From a virus, in IMG/VR virus record IMGVR_UViG_3300010296_000008, positions 1 through 60,968 of that record: a DNA stretch of 60,968 nt; one strand, 5' to 3'. The translations under genes were made by a program, and so were the position numbers. Numbering within the stretch: the first letter of the stretch is position 1; each line of letters begins with the position of its first letter. The notes under the pieces are model-generated. The model had not been told where the DNA came from, searched no databases, and worked only from the letters and a program-made list of their open reading frames with translations. Positions 13,953 through 23,700 of the stretch are shown one piece after another.

Positions 13953-14726
13953 ATGGCAAATCTATACCAAAAAGTACAGGAACAGATAGCACGTGGTGGG
14001 GGTATCGCTAAGTCGAACTCTTTCCGTGTTGTTCTGCCTGGAATTGAAAGGTTGAACCTTCGTGGTATAGATACCGACTCAAAAGAACTGTCAAAAACGC
14101 TGGAGATATTCTGCAACAACGTATCACTTCCCAGTGTTCAAGCTGCAACTAGTCAAGTTAATGGTTACTATACAGGGTCATCGTATAAGTTTCCTACAAT
14201 GAAAATGTATAATGATTTGTCTTTGCAGTTTATTTGTGATGCAAATATGACTGCTCTGAAAGTATTTAACTCCTGGTTTGATAAGATTTTTCAGGAGAAA
14301 GATATGTTTGGTCAGACAAATATTATTCCTGATGAGATGTCTTCGTATCCTCAGAGGCAACGTAATAGACACATCAGATTGTCTTACCCAGATTCATATC
14401 AAAGCACAGTAGTTGTTGACAAGTTTGAACCTGGGAAAAGATACAGTGAGCAGGGTAGAAGTATGAGATACTTCTTCACGAATGCATATCCTTATTCTAT
14501 TGATGCTGTGCCTCTGGATGCTGGCACTGCCACTTTAATGACGTGTTCTGTTAATCTTTTCTACGAAAGATTTGAGATTCAGTATGAGGATGCTAGAAAG
14601 AATTTGAAGAGTAGTAGTAATAATATTAAGTCGGGTGGTCCCCCAACTAGTTTGTCTGGAGCGATTGCGAACGTTGGCGATGCCTTCTCTGGATTCGTTA
14701 ACGATATGGGAAATCTCTTTAGTTAA
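13953..14726 (+). CDS. Tail-tube-fold protein, probable baseplate tube initiator (gp54-like)
   Basis: 257 residues. After a short N-terminal arm the sequence reads SNSFRVVLPGIE, KTLEIFCNNVSLPS, TGSSYKFPTMKMYNDLSLQFICDANMTALKVFNSWFDKIF, a pattern typical of the tail-tube/initiator fold (T4 gp19, gp48, gp54). Then FFTNAYPYSIDAVPLDAGTATLMTCSVNLFYERFE matches the conserved C-terminal strands. A gp54 role fits because it opens the hub operon and gp48-like lies just across the divergent promoter. Assignment to gp54 rather than a second tube protein is inference. Confidence 0.65.
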   Translation: MANLYQKVQEQIARGGGIAKSNSFRVVLPGIERLNLRGIDTDSKELSKTLEIFCNNVSLPSVQAATSQVNGYYTGSSYKFPTMKMYNDLSLQFICDANMTALKVFNSWFDKIFQEKDMFGQTNIIPDEMSSYPQRQRNRHIRLSYPDSYQSTVVVDKFEPGKRYSEQGRSMRYFFTNAYPYSIDAVPLDAGTATLMTCSVNLFYERFEIQYEDARKNLKSSSNNIKSGGPPTSLSGAIANVGDAFSGFVNDMGNLFS

Positions 14727-14731
14727 CCCCT

Positions 14732-14738
14732 CTAAATA
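14732..14738 (+). promoter_or_regulatory. Late promoter box before gp26
   Basis: CTAAATA in the 34-base gap before gp26, starting 29 bases upstream of the ATG at 14761. The sequence and spacing match the other late boxes of the window. Confidence 0.6.
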
Positions 14739-14760
14739 ATAGTATTGAACTAATAACACG

Positions 14761-15474
14761 ATGCCTTTACCAAAACTTGATGTGCCCACATATTCTTGTG
14801 AGCTCCCCTCTACTGGTCAGACAATTAAGTATCGTCCCTTCCTGGTAAAGGAAGAGAAGGTTCTTCTTTTAGCATTGGAATCCGAAGACAACAAACAGAT
14901 TCAAGATGCTGTTGTCAGCTTGCTTACCAATTGTATTCAAAGCAGACTGAGTGTCAAGAAACTGGCGATGTTCGATCTCGAATATCTGTTTCTTAAGATT
15001 CGTGCAAAGTCTGTCGGTGAAGAGCTTGAACTGAAAGTAACTTGCACTGACGACAACGAAACTAAAGTCGATGTTACTATTGACCTGGAAGATGTTAGTG
15101 TAGTTAAACCAGATAATCATTCTGATACTGTGTATCTGAGTGATAACATCTGTGTGAAGATGAAGTATCCTTCTCTTGATCAGTTCATTAAAAATAACTT
15201 CGGTGAATCTGAAACTTCTTCTGAAGAAGTCTTCGAACTTATTGCCGAATGTATTGATCAGATTATTGATGGTGATGAAGTTTATGAGTCTGCAAACTGC
15301 AGCAAGAAAGAATTGGTTGAGTTCTTGGATAGTCTGACTTCAAAACAATTTGAGGCGATGCAAGAGTTCTTTGTTAATATGCCCAAACTTTCTCATAGTT
15401 TTAGTGTGGTTAACCCTAACACTAAAGAAAGATGTGATTATACTCTGGAGGGTCTTGCTTCTTTTTTCGGGTAG
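14761..15474 (+). CDS. 26: Baseplate hub assembly protein gp26
   Basis: 237 residues. MPLPKLDVPTYSCELPSTGQTIKYRPFLVKEEKVLLLALE and MFDLEYLFLKIRAKSVGEELELKV are the hallmark of the T4 base plate family Pfam assigns to gp26. A cysteine-containing turn, negatively charged middle and helical C-terminus follow. T4 gp26 is needed to build the hub around the tape measure; by position, gp26 and the next ORF resemble the tail assembly chaperones that precede tape measures in lambda-like phages. The last codons, TCT TTT TTC GGG TAG, contain a slippery heptamer that would shift ribosomes into the next ORF. Confidence 0.88.
   Translation: MPLPKLDVPTYSCELPSTGQTIKYRPFLVKEEKVLLLALESEDNKQIQDAVVSLLTNCIQSRLSVKKLAMFDLEYLFLKIRAKSVGEELELKVTCTDDNETKVDVTIDLEDVSVVKPDNHSDTVYLSDNICVKMKYPSLDQFIKNNFGESETSSEEVFELIAECIDQIIDGDEVYESANCSKKELVEFLDSLTSKQFEAMQEFFVNMPKLSHSFSVVNPNTKERCDYTLEGLASFFG
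15462..15468 (+). promoter_or_regulatory. Candidate -1 ribosomal frameshift site, T TTT TTC
   Basis: The heptamer is in the X XXY YYZ register of gp26 (codons TCT TTT TTC), two codons before its TAG. A -1 slip gives TTT TTT CGG GTA GTA ATG, entering the frame of the ORF at 15477 with no stop. The product would be 299 residues: 236 of gp26, Arg-Val-Val, and the 60-residue ORF. An 8-bp hairpin, AATAGTTT (15486-15493) with AAACTATT (15497-15504), lies 17 bases downstream, farther than usual for a stimulator. Confidence 0.55.
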
Positions 15475-15476
15475 TA

Positions 15477-15659
15477 ATGTCTTACAATAGTTTAGAAAAC
15501 TATTTTAGGACTAATTTCTCTCTGATTCAACATCACAAATATAACCTTAGTGATATTGAATCTTGGATGCCGTGGGAAAGAGAAGTCTACGTTGCCCTGC
15601 TATTACAGCATCTTGAAGAAGAGAAATTAAAACAACAGACAGCTAACGCTAACAGGTAA
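15477..15659 (+). CDS. gp51-position tail assembly ORF, possible frameshift extension of gp26
   Basis: 60 codons: MSYNSLENYFRTNFSLIQHHKYNLSDIESWMPWEREVYVALLLQHLEEEKLKQ. The 'MPWEREVYVALL' block is a pattern of small proteins or extensions placed just before tape measure genes. T4 has gene 51 (hub assembly catalyst) at this position, but that protein is much larger. The ATG lies two bases after the gp26 stop with no clear Shine-Dalgarno (the upstream sequence is TTTTTTCGGGTAGTA), which favours expression by frameshift or coupling. The stop overlaps the tape measure start (TAATG). Confidence 0.7.
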   Translation: MSYNSLENYFRTNFSLIQHHKYNLSDIESWMPWEREVYVALLLQHLEEEKLKQQTANANR

Positions 15660-18600
15660 TGGCACTAGACACTAACAGATACAAAAACAATCCTTTGGTT
15701 GGCGTAAAAGGCGCTGACTTTGTTAAGCTGTCTAGTGCATCTGTTAAGCAACAGATGGTTACTAATGCTCTGCTGTCAGATCTAGTAAATATTCAAACAA
15801 AGTCTCTCCAGTTACAGAAAGCGAGACTTGACTTTGATAAGAAAGCACTTGCTAGACAGAAATATTTTTCCCAAGAATCTGCTATTGAAAAGCAGTGGAA
15901 ACCTACTCGCCCTCCTAGTGGTGGACCTGGCGGCGGAGGATCTAAAAAGAAAGGTGGGTTAGATCTTGCAAGTGTTTTAAAAAATCTTAAGTTAAATCCG
16001 AAGACTATACTCCTAGGCGGAGCAGCTGTAGGTGGTGGTCTAGCTCTTGCATCACTACTTGCTAATGGTTTTGAAGGTGCTGCGGAGAAGTTAGAACAAT
16101 TTGCTGATCAGGTAGAGAACGTTGAGAAGAGAGTAAGAGCAACTCTACCTAAGATTAAAGAATTCTTCACCCCCATTAAAGGATTCTCTACATTTGATTT
16201 CGGCAACGCCGCAATGGGGTATACCTATGCCAAGAGATTTGGTACAGGTCCCAACGCAACTGGTGGTGCTGTTCGTGGTGCCATTGCACGTGGTGCAAAG
16301 GGTGCAGTAAAAGCAACTGGGAGGGGTGCATACGCTGTAGCAGATACTACTGGCGATCTTATGCGCCGTGGTGGTAGAAATATGGTGCAAATTTCTGGGC
16401 AGCGCTTCCGAGGTGCTGCTCAGGGTATGGAAGATCTTGCTACCAGGATGGGTCCTCGTGCTGGATCTAGCACACTTCCTACTAACCTCAACCTAGGTAA
16501 TATCGGTAGGGGTTTAAAGAATAGATTTGATCTTGCGATGTTTGATGCTCGCTTGTTAGCGAGAGGTGGTGACCCTGCGAAAAGTATTGCTGGCAGAATT
16601 GGAAGTCTGCGACAGGGAACGGCAAACATTGCGCAGAGTATCTCTGGTGGATTTAATAATAGAATTCTCAATCCTGCAAAGTTATTTAAAGAAGGTCTTA
16701 TCGGTGGCGGTGGTTCTAATGCTAGAGCACTGAGATTATCTGGCGCACCATTCCCCAACGTTGCTGTTGGTGGTCAGATGGATGACCTCGGTGGTGCTTT
16801 TAGACTTGGTAGAAACATAAAAGATACTGCTGCAAATATTAAATCTGGTCAAGCACTCCGAGATCTCGCATTTAATATTCGTAAAATGAATGTTAAGACC
16901 GTTACTGGTCTTAACAACACATTTAAATCTCTTCCTAATCAGCTAACAAATCTAGCCAAGTCTACAAAAAATTTATCTAATTCTACTAAGGCGTTTGCTG
17001 GTAGTGCAAAGACTGCCATTGCTAATTTTGATCTTGGCAAAGCAGCAATTCAGACTACCAAGGTAGCACAACGTGGTGCTCAGGGTACTCTCCGTGCTGG
17101 TGGAGCTCTTGTTCGCGCTACCCCTACGGTTATCAGAGGTACAGGACAAGTTGTTAGAGCTGGTGGTGGACTGATTCAGGGTGGCGCTAATTTAGCAAAG
17201 GGTACAGTCAATGCCATAAAAGGAAGTGGTGGATTACTTAAAGGTGCTGGTGCATTTGCTAAGCGTATTCCCGTTCTTGGTTCTCTGATGTCTGCTGGTT
17301 TCGGTGCCTTCGAGGCAGATCAGGAGCAGATCAAGGAGATTATGGCACGTAATCCTGGTATGACTGCTGCCGAAGCAAGACAATCACCTGAGTACGATAA
17401 ATCGAAGACGGTTGGTAGATCTGCTGGTTCTGGTCTGGGTGCTGGTGCTGGTACTGTTATTGGTGGTATTTTAGGTAGTGCTCTTGGTCCTATTGGTACT
17501 GCTCTAGGTGCTGCAGCTGGTGCTTGGTTAGGTGAGAACGTTGGTAAGTTCTTGGGTGAAGGATTTGCTAATACTTTCAAGTCTTTTAATTTTGGTGAGA
17601 CATTTGCTCCAGTGATGACCACATTCCAAAGGTTAGGATCCTCTATTACTAGTGCACTCGATACACTTGCTGGTGTGTTTGGTGTTGGTGGAGAGACAGC
17701 AGATGGTGAAGGATTTATTACAGTCCTCAAAAATGTTGGTAGAATTCTTGGCGTCATCACTAAGTTGATGATGAAAGCATTGGTTCCTATCTTCCAAATT
17801 GTTGGAGAAGGATTCAAGCTTGCCATTGATGGTCTTGCTGGTACGGTAAAAGTTTTTACTAATGTTATCAGTGGTGCCGTTGGATTTATGAACAAGCTTA
17901 TTGATGGTGTTCCTGGATGGTTAGGCGGCGATAGTCTTAGAAACTGGAGAGATAGTGCTGGGGGTATTTTTAGCGGTGATGTGATTGGCAATCTCAGCAA
18001 TATGGTTGATGGTCTTGACCTGTCTATCCCTGTTGAACCACCCAAGGGTGAAGGTGGTGGTGGAGTTAGATCTTTTGTTAGACCTTCTCAAGGCGCTGCT
18101 ACAGGCGTTGGCGGTGGTGGTACTCGTGGTCCACAACCAGTAGTTACTTCTCAACGTGGATGGCGTTGGGGTAAGATGCACCAAGGTGTCGATATTGCAT
18201 TTGCTGGTGATAAAGGTGGGCAGAGAATGTATCTGCCGATGGGTGCAAAGATTACTGATAAGAGACGTGCGGGATATGGCGATGCTGGGTATGGCAATTC
18301 GATTTATTTTACAACAGACGATGGATACACACATCTTTATGCTCATATGCGTGGTAACAGTCCACTGAAAGTTGGACAGAAATATCCAAAGGGAACTTTC
18401 GTTGGATTGCTTGGTAACACTGGTAGATCTACTGCACCTCACCTTCACTGGGAAGTTGGAAAGAATGAACAAGATGTTGGTAGAGGTGGACCATCTCTTA
18501 TTGATCCTCTTTCTAAGTATAGTAAGTATGCTCCTTTCTCTGGATCTGGATCTAGTATTCCTGCATCTGGAACAAGCACAGAACCAATGCATAATGATTC

Positions 18601-18928
18601 TATGTCTGCTCCTGTTTCTTCTACAACAGCGCCTGGTGCTGTTTCTTCTGCTGCTAATTACATTAGAAACCTGGCAGGAAAATCACAAGCTACTGCTAAT
18701 AGATTGAGATCTGCAGAGCAAGCAGTCACATCAGTGGGCACTAGTAATAAAGCAGCGGAAGCAATTACTACAGCTTTGGCACCATTAGCAGGGATTCAAC
18801 AACAGTTGTTGGATGCTGCGGGAGGTAGTGGATCAGCTTCTTCTCCTGGTGCATCTGGAACTGTTGTTATGTTCCCAACATCATCTCCTGTTAAAGATGG
18901 TGGTCATATTTTCAACTTTGATTTCTGA
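15659..18928 (+). CDS. 29: Tape measure-like protein (gp29 position) with M23 peptidase domain
   Basis: 1,089 residues against 590 for T4 gp29. The N-terminus is helical; Gly/Ala-rich stretches and hydrophobic segments around residues 590-650 and 680-730 (GAGAGTVIGGILGSALGPIG, ILGVITKLMMKALVPIFQIV) are typical of tape measures. From about residue 830 a LytM-type M23 zinc endopeptidase follows: H841-Q-G-V-D845, then H928-L-H930 (APHLHWEV), i.e. the full ligand and catalytic set. The domain could cut peptidoglycan crosslinks during DNA injection. The C-terminus is Ser/Ala-rich linker. The gene follows the gp26/51 pair as tape measures do. Confidence 0.85.
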   Translation: MALDTNRYKNNPLVGVKGADFVKLSSASVKQQMVTNALLSDLVNIQTKSLQLQKARLDFDKKALARQKYFSQESAIEKQWKPTRPPSGGPGGGGSKKKGGLDLASVLKNLKLNPKTILLGGAAVGGGLALASLLANGFEGAAEKLEQFADQVENVEKRVRATLPKIKEFFTPIKGFSTFDFGNAAMGYTYAKRFGTGPNATGGAVRGAIARGAKGAVKATGRGAYAVADTTGDLMRRGGRNMVQISGQRFRGAAQGMEDLATRMGPRAGSSTLPTNLNLGNIGRGLKNRFDLAMFDARLLARGGDPAKSIAGRIGSLRQGTANIAQSISGGFNNRILNPAKLFKEGLIGGGGSNARALRLSGAPFPNVAVGGQMDDLGGAFRLGRNIKDTAANIKSGQALRDLAFNIRKMNVKTVTGLNNTFKSLPNQLTNLAKSTKNLSNSTKAFAGSAKTAIANFDLGKAAIQTTKVAQRGAQGTLRAGGALVRATPTVIRGTGQVVRAGGGLIQGGANLAKGTVNAIKGSGGLLKGAGAFAKRIPVLGSLMSAGFGAFEADQEQIKEIMARNPGMTAAEARQSPEYDKSKTVGRSAGSGLGAGAGTVIGGILGSALGPIGTALGAAAGAWLGENVGKFLGEGFANTFKSFNFGETFAPVMTTFQRLGSSITSALDTLAGVFGVGGETADGEGFITVLKNVGRILGVITKLMMKALVPIFQIVGEGFKLAIDGLAGTVKVFTNVISGAVGFMNKLIDGVPGWLGGDSLRNWRDSAGGIFSGDVIGNLSNMVDGLDLSIPVEPPKGEGGGGVRSFVRPSQGAATGVGGGGTRGPQPVVTSQRGWRWGKMHQGVDIAFAGDKGGQRMYLPMGAKITDKRRAGYGDAGYGNSIYFTTDDGYTHLYAHMRGNSPLKVGQKYPKGTFVGLLGNTGRSTAPHLHWEVGKNEQDVGRGGPSLIDPLSKYSKYAPFSGSGSSIPASGTSTEPMHNDSMSAPVSSTTAPGAVSSAANYIRNLAGKSQATANRLRSAEQAVTSVGTSNKAAEAITTALAPLAGIQQQLLDAAGGSGSASSPGASGTVVMFPTSSPVKDGGHIFNFDF

Positions 18929-20268
18929 TGTCTAATAATAGCGAAGCACAACTAGGGTGGAAACTAATTGAGTGCTCTATAGAGATGAGCACAGGTGAGA
19001 GCAAGAATCTTACTAGCAGTTTGTTGCAGTTTACTTACTTCGAAGACCTGGAAAGAATTTGTCCTACTGCGACTGCTACTTTCAACGATCTTGGATCTGA
19101 AGACCTACCTTTAACAGGCGGAGAGAAGTTTAAGATTACTCTTATTACTGATCAGACTACGGATGAAGAAGTGCAGTATGAATTTGTAGTTGGTAGTGTT
19201 AAGACACCATTTATTTCTTTCAAAGGAAAGACTGCTACTCTTTCTCTGATAAAAGAAGACAGCAAATCATTCAGTAGTTTTAAAGCCATTGACACTTATA
19301 AAGGTCTTGGTTCTGAGATCTTAGTGAAGATGTTTGATGATGCTGGTATCGAGACTGCTCCTACAGTAAGAGGAGATAAACCATTCAATAAATTGTTGAT
19401 CCCAGGAGAAGGAATCTCTGTGGCAAAACTGGCACGTAGAGTGTGCACACAATCCATTCCTACTAGTGGACAGAAAGCAAACACGTGCGGGTATTTTCTT
19501 TGGGGTACCAAAGATGGATATCATTTTGCTTCTATTGACTACCTTCTTTCTACTGGTGATGATGCTTACGGTGGTACCAAACACCAGTGGGAATACTATC
19601 AGTCACCTGCTAAAGCTGGTAATGTTCCCCCGCACCTGATCGTTCAAAGTTATTATGTCGAAAGAGATGGTGACTTGAAAGAGATGGCAGACAAAGGAGT
19701 ATTTGCTGCTATACTATCTGTGACAAACACCGATAGTCAAGAACACAAGGAAGAGAAATGGAATTTAAAAGATCATTGGGACGAGTGGGGACACATCGGA
19801 ACTCAAAAAGAATTTCCTGAGTGGATGGTAAAATGGTTGGATGAATACCTGACTTCTAAGGAAGGAAAATCAGTGGTAACATTCAAGATTAATACTACCA
19901 ATGAGGCATTTTTTAATGAAGAAGAAGTAGCTTCTGAGTCTGTCGGCAGAGATGGTAGTGAAGTCAACACAGAGTATCCAGACTGGGGTCCGTACACCTA
20001 TTGCCAATATAATGCTCGACGTGCTACAATGGCAATGAATGTAAGCAACGTTGTTGTACCAGGCAATTCATTACTTCGTGCTGGAGACAAGATCAAACTT
20101 AACATTCAATCTTCCAAACCAGATAGTGCCAAAGATGCTGACGATGAAGACCTGAGGAGAGGAGGTGAATATTTGATCTTCCGCTTAGCACATAGATACT
20201 CTATGGAACCTCGTGAATGCTTCACCGCAACAACGTTGGTAAAAGATTCGATGAACAAAAACTGTTAA
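18928..20268 (+). CDS. 27: Baseplate hub protein, gp27-like
   Basis: 446 residues (T4 gp27 is 391). The opening GWKLIECSIEMSTGESKNLTSSLLQFTYFEDLERICPTATATFNDLG, then GEKFKITLITD and VQYEFVVGSVKTPFISFKGKTATLSLIKEDSKSF, is the beta-rich tube-like domain at the hub; FNKLLIPGEGISVAKLARRVC and the AGDKIKLNIQSS region complete a gp27/VgrG-type layout. The protein forms the trimeric ring that holds gp5 at the tip of the tail. Assignment is by pattern and by its position before gp5. The start overlaps the tape measure stop (TGATG). Confidence 0.75.
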   Translation: MSNNSEAQLGWKLIECSIEMSTGESKNLTSSLLQFTYFEDLERICPTATATFNDLGSEDLPLTGGEKFKITLITDQTTDEEVQYEFVVGSVKTPFISFKGKTATLSLIKEDSKSFSSFKAIDTYKGLGSEILVKMFDDAGIETAPTVRGDKPFNKLLIPGEGISVAKLARRVCTQSIPTSGQKANTCGYFLWGTKDGYHFASIDYLLSTGDDAYGGTKHQWEYYQSPAKAGNVPPHLIVQSYYVERDGDLKEMADKGVFAAILSVTNTDSQEHKEEKWNLKDHWDEWGHIGTQKEFPEWMVKWLDEYLTSKEGKSVVTFKINTTNEAFFNEEEVASESVGRDGSEVNTEYPDWGPYTYCQYNARRATMAMNVSNVVVPGNSLLRAGDKIKLNIQSSKPDSAKDADDEDLRRGGEYLIFRLAHRYSMEPRECFTATTLVKDSMNKNC

Positions 20269-20270
20269 CA

Positions 20271-20486
20271 ATGGACAAAGAATTTCTCAAAAGATACCCG
20301 ACACATATGACTCAAGGTCTTTATCAAATCCTTGATAAACTTGAGACAGAAGAAAACATTGACATTCGTGCTAAACTTTTTGGGCAACTTGCACTTGGTT
20401 TAGAAGGATTGAAATCGAGACTTGAAAACTACGAGGACACAAGGACAGTAGTTGAAGCGATTGAACGTCAACCAATTTCCGAATAA
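20271..20486 (+). CDS. Small helical protein downstream of the hub gene
   Basis: 71 residues from the ATG at 20271, two bases after the gp27-like stop. An in-frame ATG at 20217 would overlap the hub gene by 52 bases and is less likely. The sequence is helical and charged (MDKEFLKRYPTHMTQGLYQILDKLETEENIDIRAKLFGQLALGLEGLKSRLENYE), with no recognisable motif. The location inside the hub operon suggests a small chaperone or a gp28-type accessory role, which is a guess. A late box (AATAAATA, 20482-20489) overlaps its stop codon. Confidence 0.6.
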   Translation: MDKEFLKRYPTHMTQGLYQILDKLETEENIDIRAKLFGQLALGLEGLKSRLENYEDTRTVVEAIERQPISE

Positions 20487-20489
20487 ATA
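20482..20489 (+). promoter_or_regulatory. Late promoter box
   Basis: AATAAATA overlapping the stop of the preceding gene and 66 bases before the ATG at 20548. The predicted transcript would begin with the hairpin element at 20500-20543 as its leader. Confidence 0.5.
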
Positions 20490-20499
20490 CACCAGAATT

Positions 20500-20543
20500 T
20501 CGGAAAAAAAACTCCGCCAAAATTTTACCCCCTTAGGTTTTTC
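20500..20543 (+). repeat. Intergenic hairpin repeat, copy A
   Basis: Shares a 22-base identity (TCGG, eight A, CTCCGCCAAA) and about 43 aligned bases, ending in TTAGGTTTT, with copy B at 25165-25207. The core folds as CGGA/TCCG around an A-rich loop, with an outer AATTT/AAATT stem. It lies directly before the ATG at 20548. There is no typical terminator T-run. Function unknown. Confidence 0.6.
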
Positions 20544-20547
20544 ACCA

Positions 20548-20760
20548 ATGGAAAATATCGAAGCACACATTGAGGCAGACAAGGAAGAGCTTGCTAATCC
20601 TCAACTCTCGCCTCAGCGTCGTCGCCACATCGAAGAAGAACTAGAAGAACTGCAAGCGTACGCAGAGCGCCATCCAGAAGACCATCACGATCCCACTCCT
20701 CTGGAGTTGTACTGTGACGCTAACCCATCTGCTTTAGAATGTAAAGTATACGAAGATTGA
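20548..20760 (+). CDS. Small acidic helical protein
   Basis: 70 residues from the ATG at 20548. The longer in-frame start at 20452 would put the intergenic hairpin repeat inside coding sequence and is unlikely. The product is charged and helical (MENIEAHIEADKEELANPQLSPQRRRHIEEELEELQAYAERHPEDHHD) with two cysteines near the end (YCDANPSALECKVYED). I do not recognise a family. It lies in the hub operon three bases before gp5, so a structural or assembly role is possible. There is no strong Shine-Dalgarno; AGG in TTAGGTTTTT is the nearest candidate. Confidence 0.6.
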   Translation: MENIEAHIEADKEELANPQLSPQRRRHIEEELEELQAYAERHPEDHHDPTPLELYCDANPSALECKVYED

Positions 20761-20763
20761 TAT

Positions 20764-23700
20764 ATGTCCGAAGCTGTTTATAATACTGCCAATGTTTCGG
20801 ACCTTTTTGGTTATCAAAAAGGGTTTATCGAAGATATAAATGATCCCAAGGGGTCTGGACGTGTTCGCGTACGAATTATTAATAAAGAGTTTCGTACGGG
20901 AACTAACGGTGAGTACGTTCCTGTTCCAGAAACACAATACTTGCCTTGGGCTACGGTATTGATGCCAGTCAATGCGTCTGGAGGTGCGGCAACATCAGCT
21001 TCTAGTCATAATCTCAAGAGAGGAGATCTTGTTTGGGTATTCTTTATTGAAGGTGACTCAAAACAAAGAGTTGTTATTGGAACGCAGGGAGCTGTTGCAA
21101 ATGCTAGCAGCAAACCTCCAGAGACAGAATATGGACCGCTACAGAGATATATTTCTCAAGATCCAGATAGCGGTGATCAACCTAGTCCTACATCACACGT
21201 AACTAACGACCAGAAAGAAAAGAATAAGAACCTAGGTGCCAGAGTTCACGGTGCTGTAGGAGACGATAATTCTACTAGACAAACTGCAGCATTAACTCAA
21301 CCATTCAGTCCTGGAAACCCTGCAGGAAGTTTTGAGGTTACTGTTGCTGATGGTAAGTGCGCTACTAATCCTGCTACCAAAACAGAAATTATCTTAGCAG
21401 AACTTTTTGCTACCTTACAACATACCAATGGAAACATTGGATCGTATTATATTAGCAAGTATACTGGAGACCTTTTTGAACTGCAGTCTATTGCTAAAGG
21501 ATATATCACGAGAGTACAAGCTGTAATCTCTGCAGCAATCACCAGATCTTTTGGTGAGTTGATGGCACTCCTCAAGAAAGGTATTCAGGCACTGATTAAA
21601 GCATTGCTTGCTCCTCTTCCTGGGGTTTTGAAACCAGTGGTTGATTGGTTTACTCAGATGCTAGAGCGTCTGGGTTGTACTATGGAAGATATGATCGACA
21701 GGATTGCTAATTTTGTCGAGAGTACATTGATGGGTTATCTTGGTAACATTGTTAACTGGGCAGCTTGTCAGACAAAAAGATTCATTGATTCTATCTTCGG
21801 ACGTATTCTTTCGGAGATGACTGGTATCATTGACACTGTATTTGGTGGTCTATCATCTGTTCTTGGTGCCATTGGTGGTGCTGTTGACATTGTTGGTGGT
21901 GCTATCAGTGCCATTATGGACTTGCTTGGTATTTCCTGTAGTGGTAACGCTAAGTGCCAAGAGAAACCAACCAAGAAGAGTTCTAAGTCTGGAGCATTTG
22001 AAGGATTAAAGGCTGGATACAATGATCTGGATGAACTCCTTGGTGCGTTAGAGTCTGGAAATCATCTTCCTATTGATTCTTATTGTGCTGATGCTCTTAC
22101 AGAACCAGAACCAACAACAGAAGTAAATGTCTGGGGTCCTCAAGTCCCTGACAGTGGTAGTGGTACCGACACGGAAAGTAATAATAATACATTAGATCCT
22201 TTAGCTAATACTAGTGGTGTAGGTTCTGGTGTTGCTGGTCCCACTGGAGTTAATTATGATGATATTCTTAATTCTATTTGTAGTGCTAGAACAATCAAAG
22301 CTGTAGATATTCCTGAGACAGATGCTGTTACTGAAGGTAGCATTGCAACTGTTAAGATTCAAAGAACTGGTGATATTTCTACCACATCATCTGTGACATA
22401 TTACACAGTTGATGGAACTGCTAAAGCAAATGAAGACTACTGTCCTACCAGTGGATTTATGGGTTTTGGTGTAGGAGAAACTGAAAGATCTATTGATATT
22501 CAAACTATCAATGATGGTGTTGATGATGGAGCTAAGTATTTCTTTGTCAAGATCAAGCACGATGGTTGTGGAAAACTAAAGAAAGATGTTGCGAAAGTTT
22601 GGATCGGTACTGGCATCGGAACTCCTAGTATTACTGGCATTAATTTGGGTACCACACTCACCCCAGGAGCTTCTGCACCGATTGATGTAGATGTTCCTGT
22701 GTATATTTTGACTGCAGATAAATCTGTGGTATACGAAGGGCAAGAAGTAACATTTACTTTAAATACTTTTAATGTCGATGACGGAACACAAGTCAACTAC
22801 ACAATCGGAAGAGAGTCCACGGGAATTACCTTCAAAGACATTAATTATGTCGTGGAGAACGGTAGCCGTAGTTGGGTTACTATGGAGTCTGATATGGGCA
22901 GGAAGTTTGTTGTCAAAGATGGACAAGCTTCGGTCACTATCGCACTTCTAGATGATGGTGTTGTAGAGAATACAAATGAAGTTGCAGAGCAACTGTATGT
23001 TGAGCTCAATGGATTGAGTGTTGCTGCTGGTGTTGCTGTTCTTGATCCTCTTGCAGGTGGTGTGTTAGATGAGACTACCAAGTCTGTTTCTGTTGTGGCG
23101 GATAAAGTTGCGGTGGAAGAAGGTGAATCTGTTACATTTACTGTAACGACTACCAAGTTTAATGATGGTGACAAACTTGCATATACGATATTTGGTCCTA
23201 ACATCACGCAAGGTGATATCTTACAGAATCTAGAGGGTGAACTCTATATTGAGAATAACTCTGCAACATTTACTGTTGACGTTTTGGAAGATAATTTGTT
23301 AGAGGTTCAAGAAAATCTTGTGTTCTCTATCAATGAGTACGGTGCTAACGCAACGGTTATCATTCGTGCTAGCGCTGGTGATGTTGGAGACATTGCAGCT
23401 CCAGCAGATGATGACGACGACGATGGACTTCCTGTGTTGGATGTTCCTATCGTCGATGAAGATGGCGGAATTATTGACATCGATGTCATCAAATCTGGTC
23501 GTAGATTTCTGTCAATTCCTTTCATTTCGCTCGAAAGTAACACTGGATTCGGTGCCTATGTCGAACCTATTTTAAATAGTAATGGTTACTTGAGTAGAGT
23601 TCGAGTTATCAGACCTGGGCAAGGATATACTGGAAAGACAAAACCAAATAATGTGGTATGTCAGTTGGTTGGTATTACTCTAACTAACGTTGGAGGATTG

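Noticed and set aside
17320-18592. Long minus-strand open frames (241 and 223 codons) in the tape measure gene
   Set aside because: Shadow frames opposite the Gly/Ala-rich region and the M23 domain; their translations are proline- or serine/arginine-rich and lack any domain pattern.
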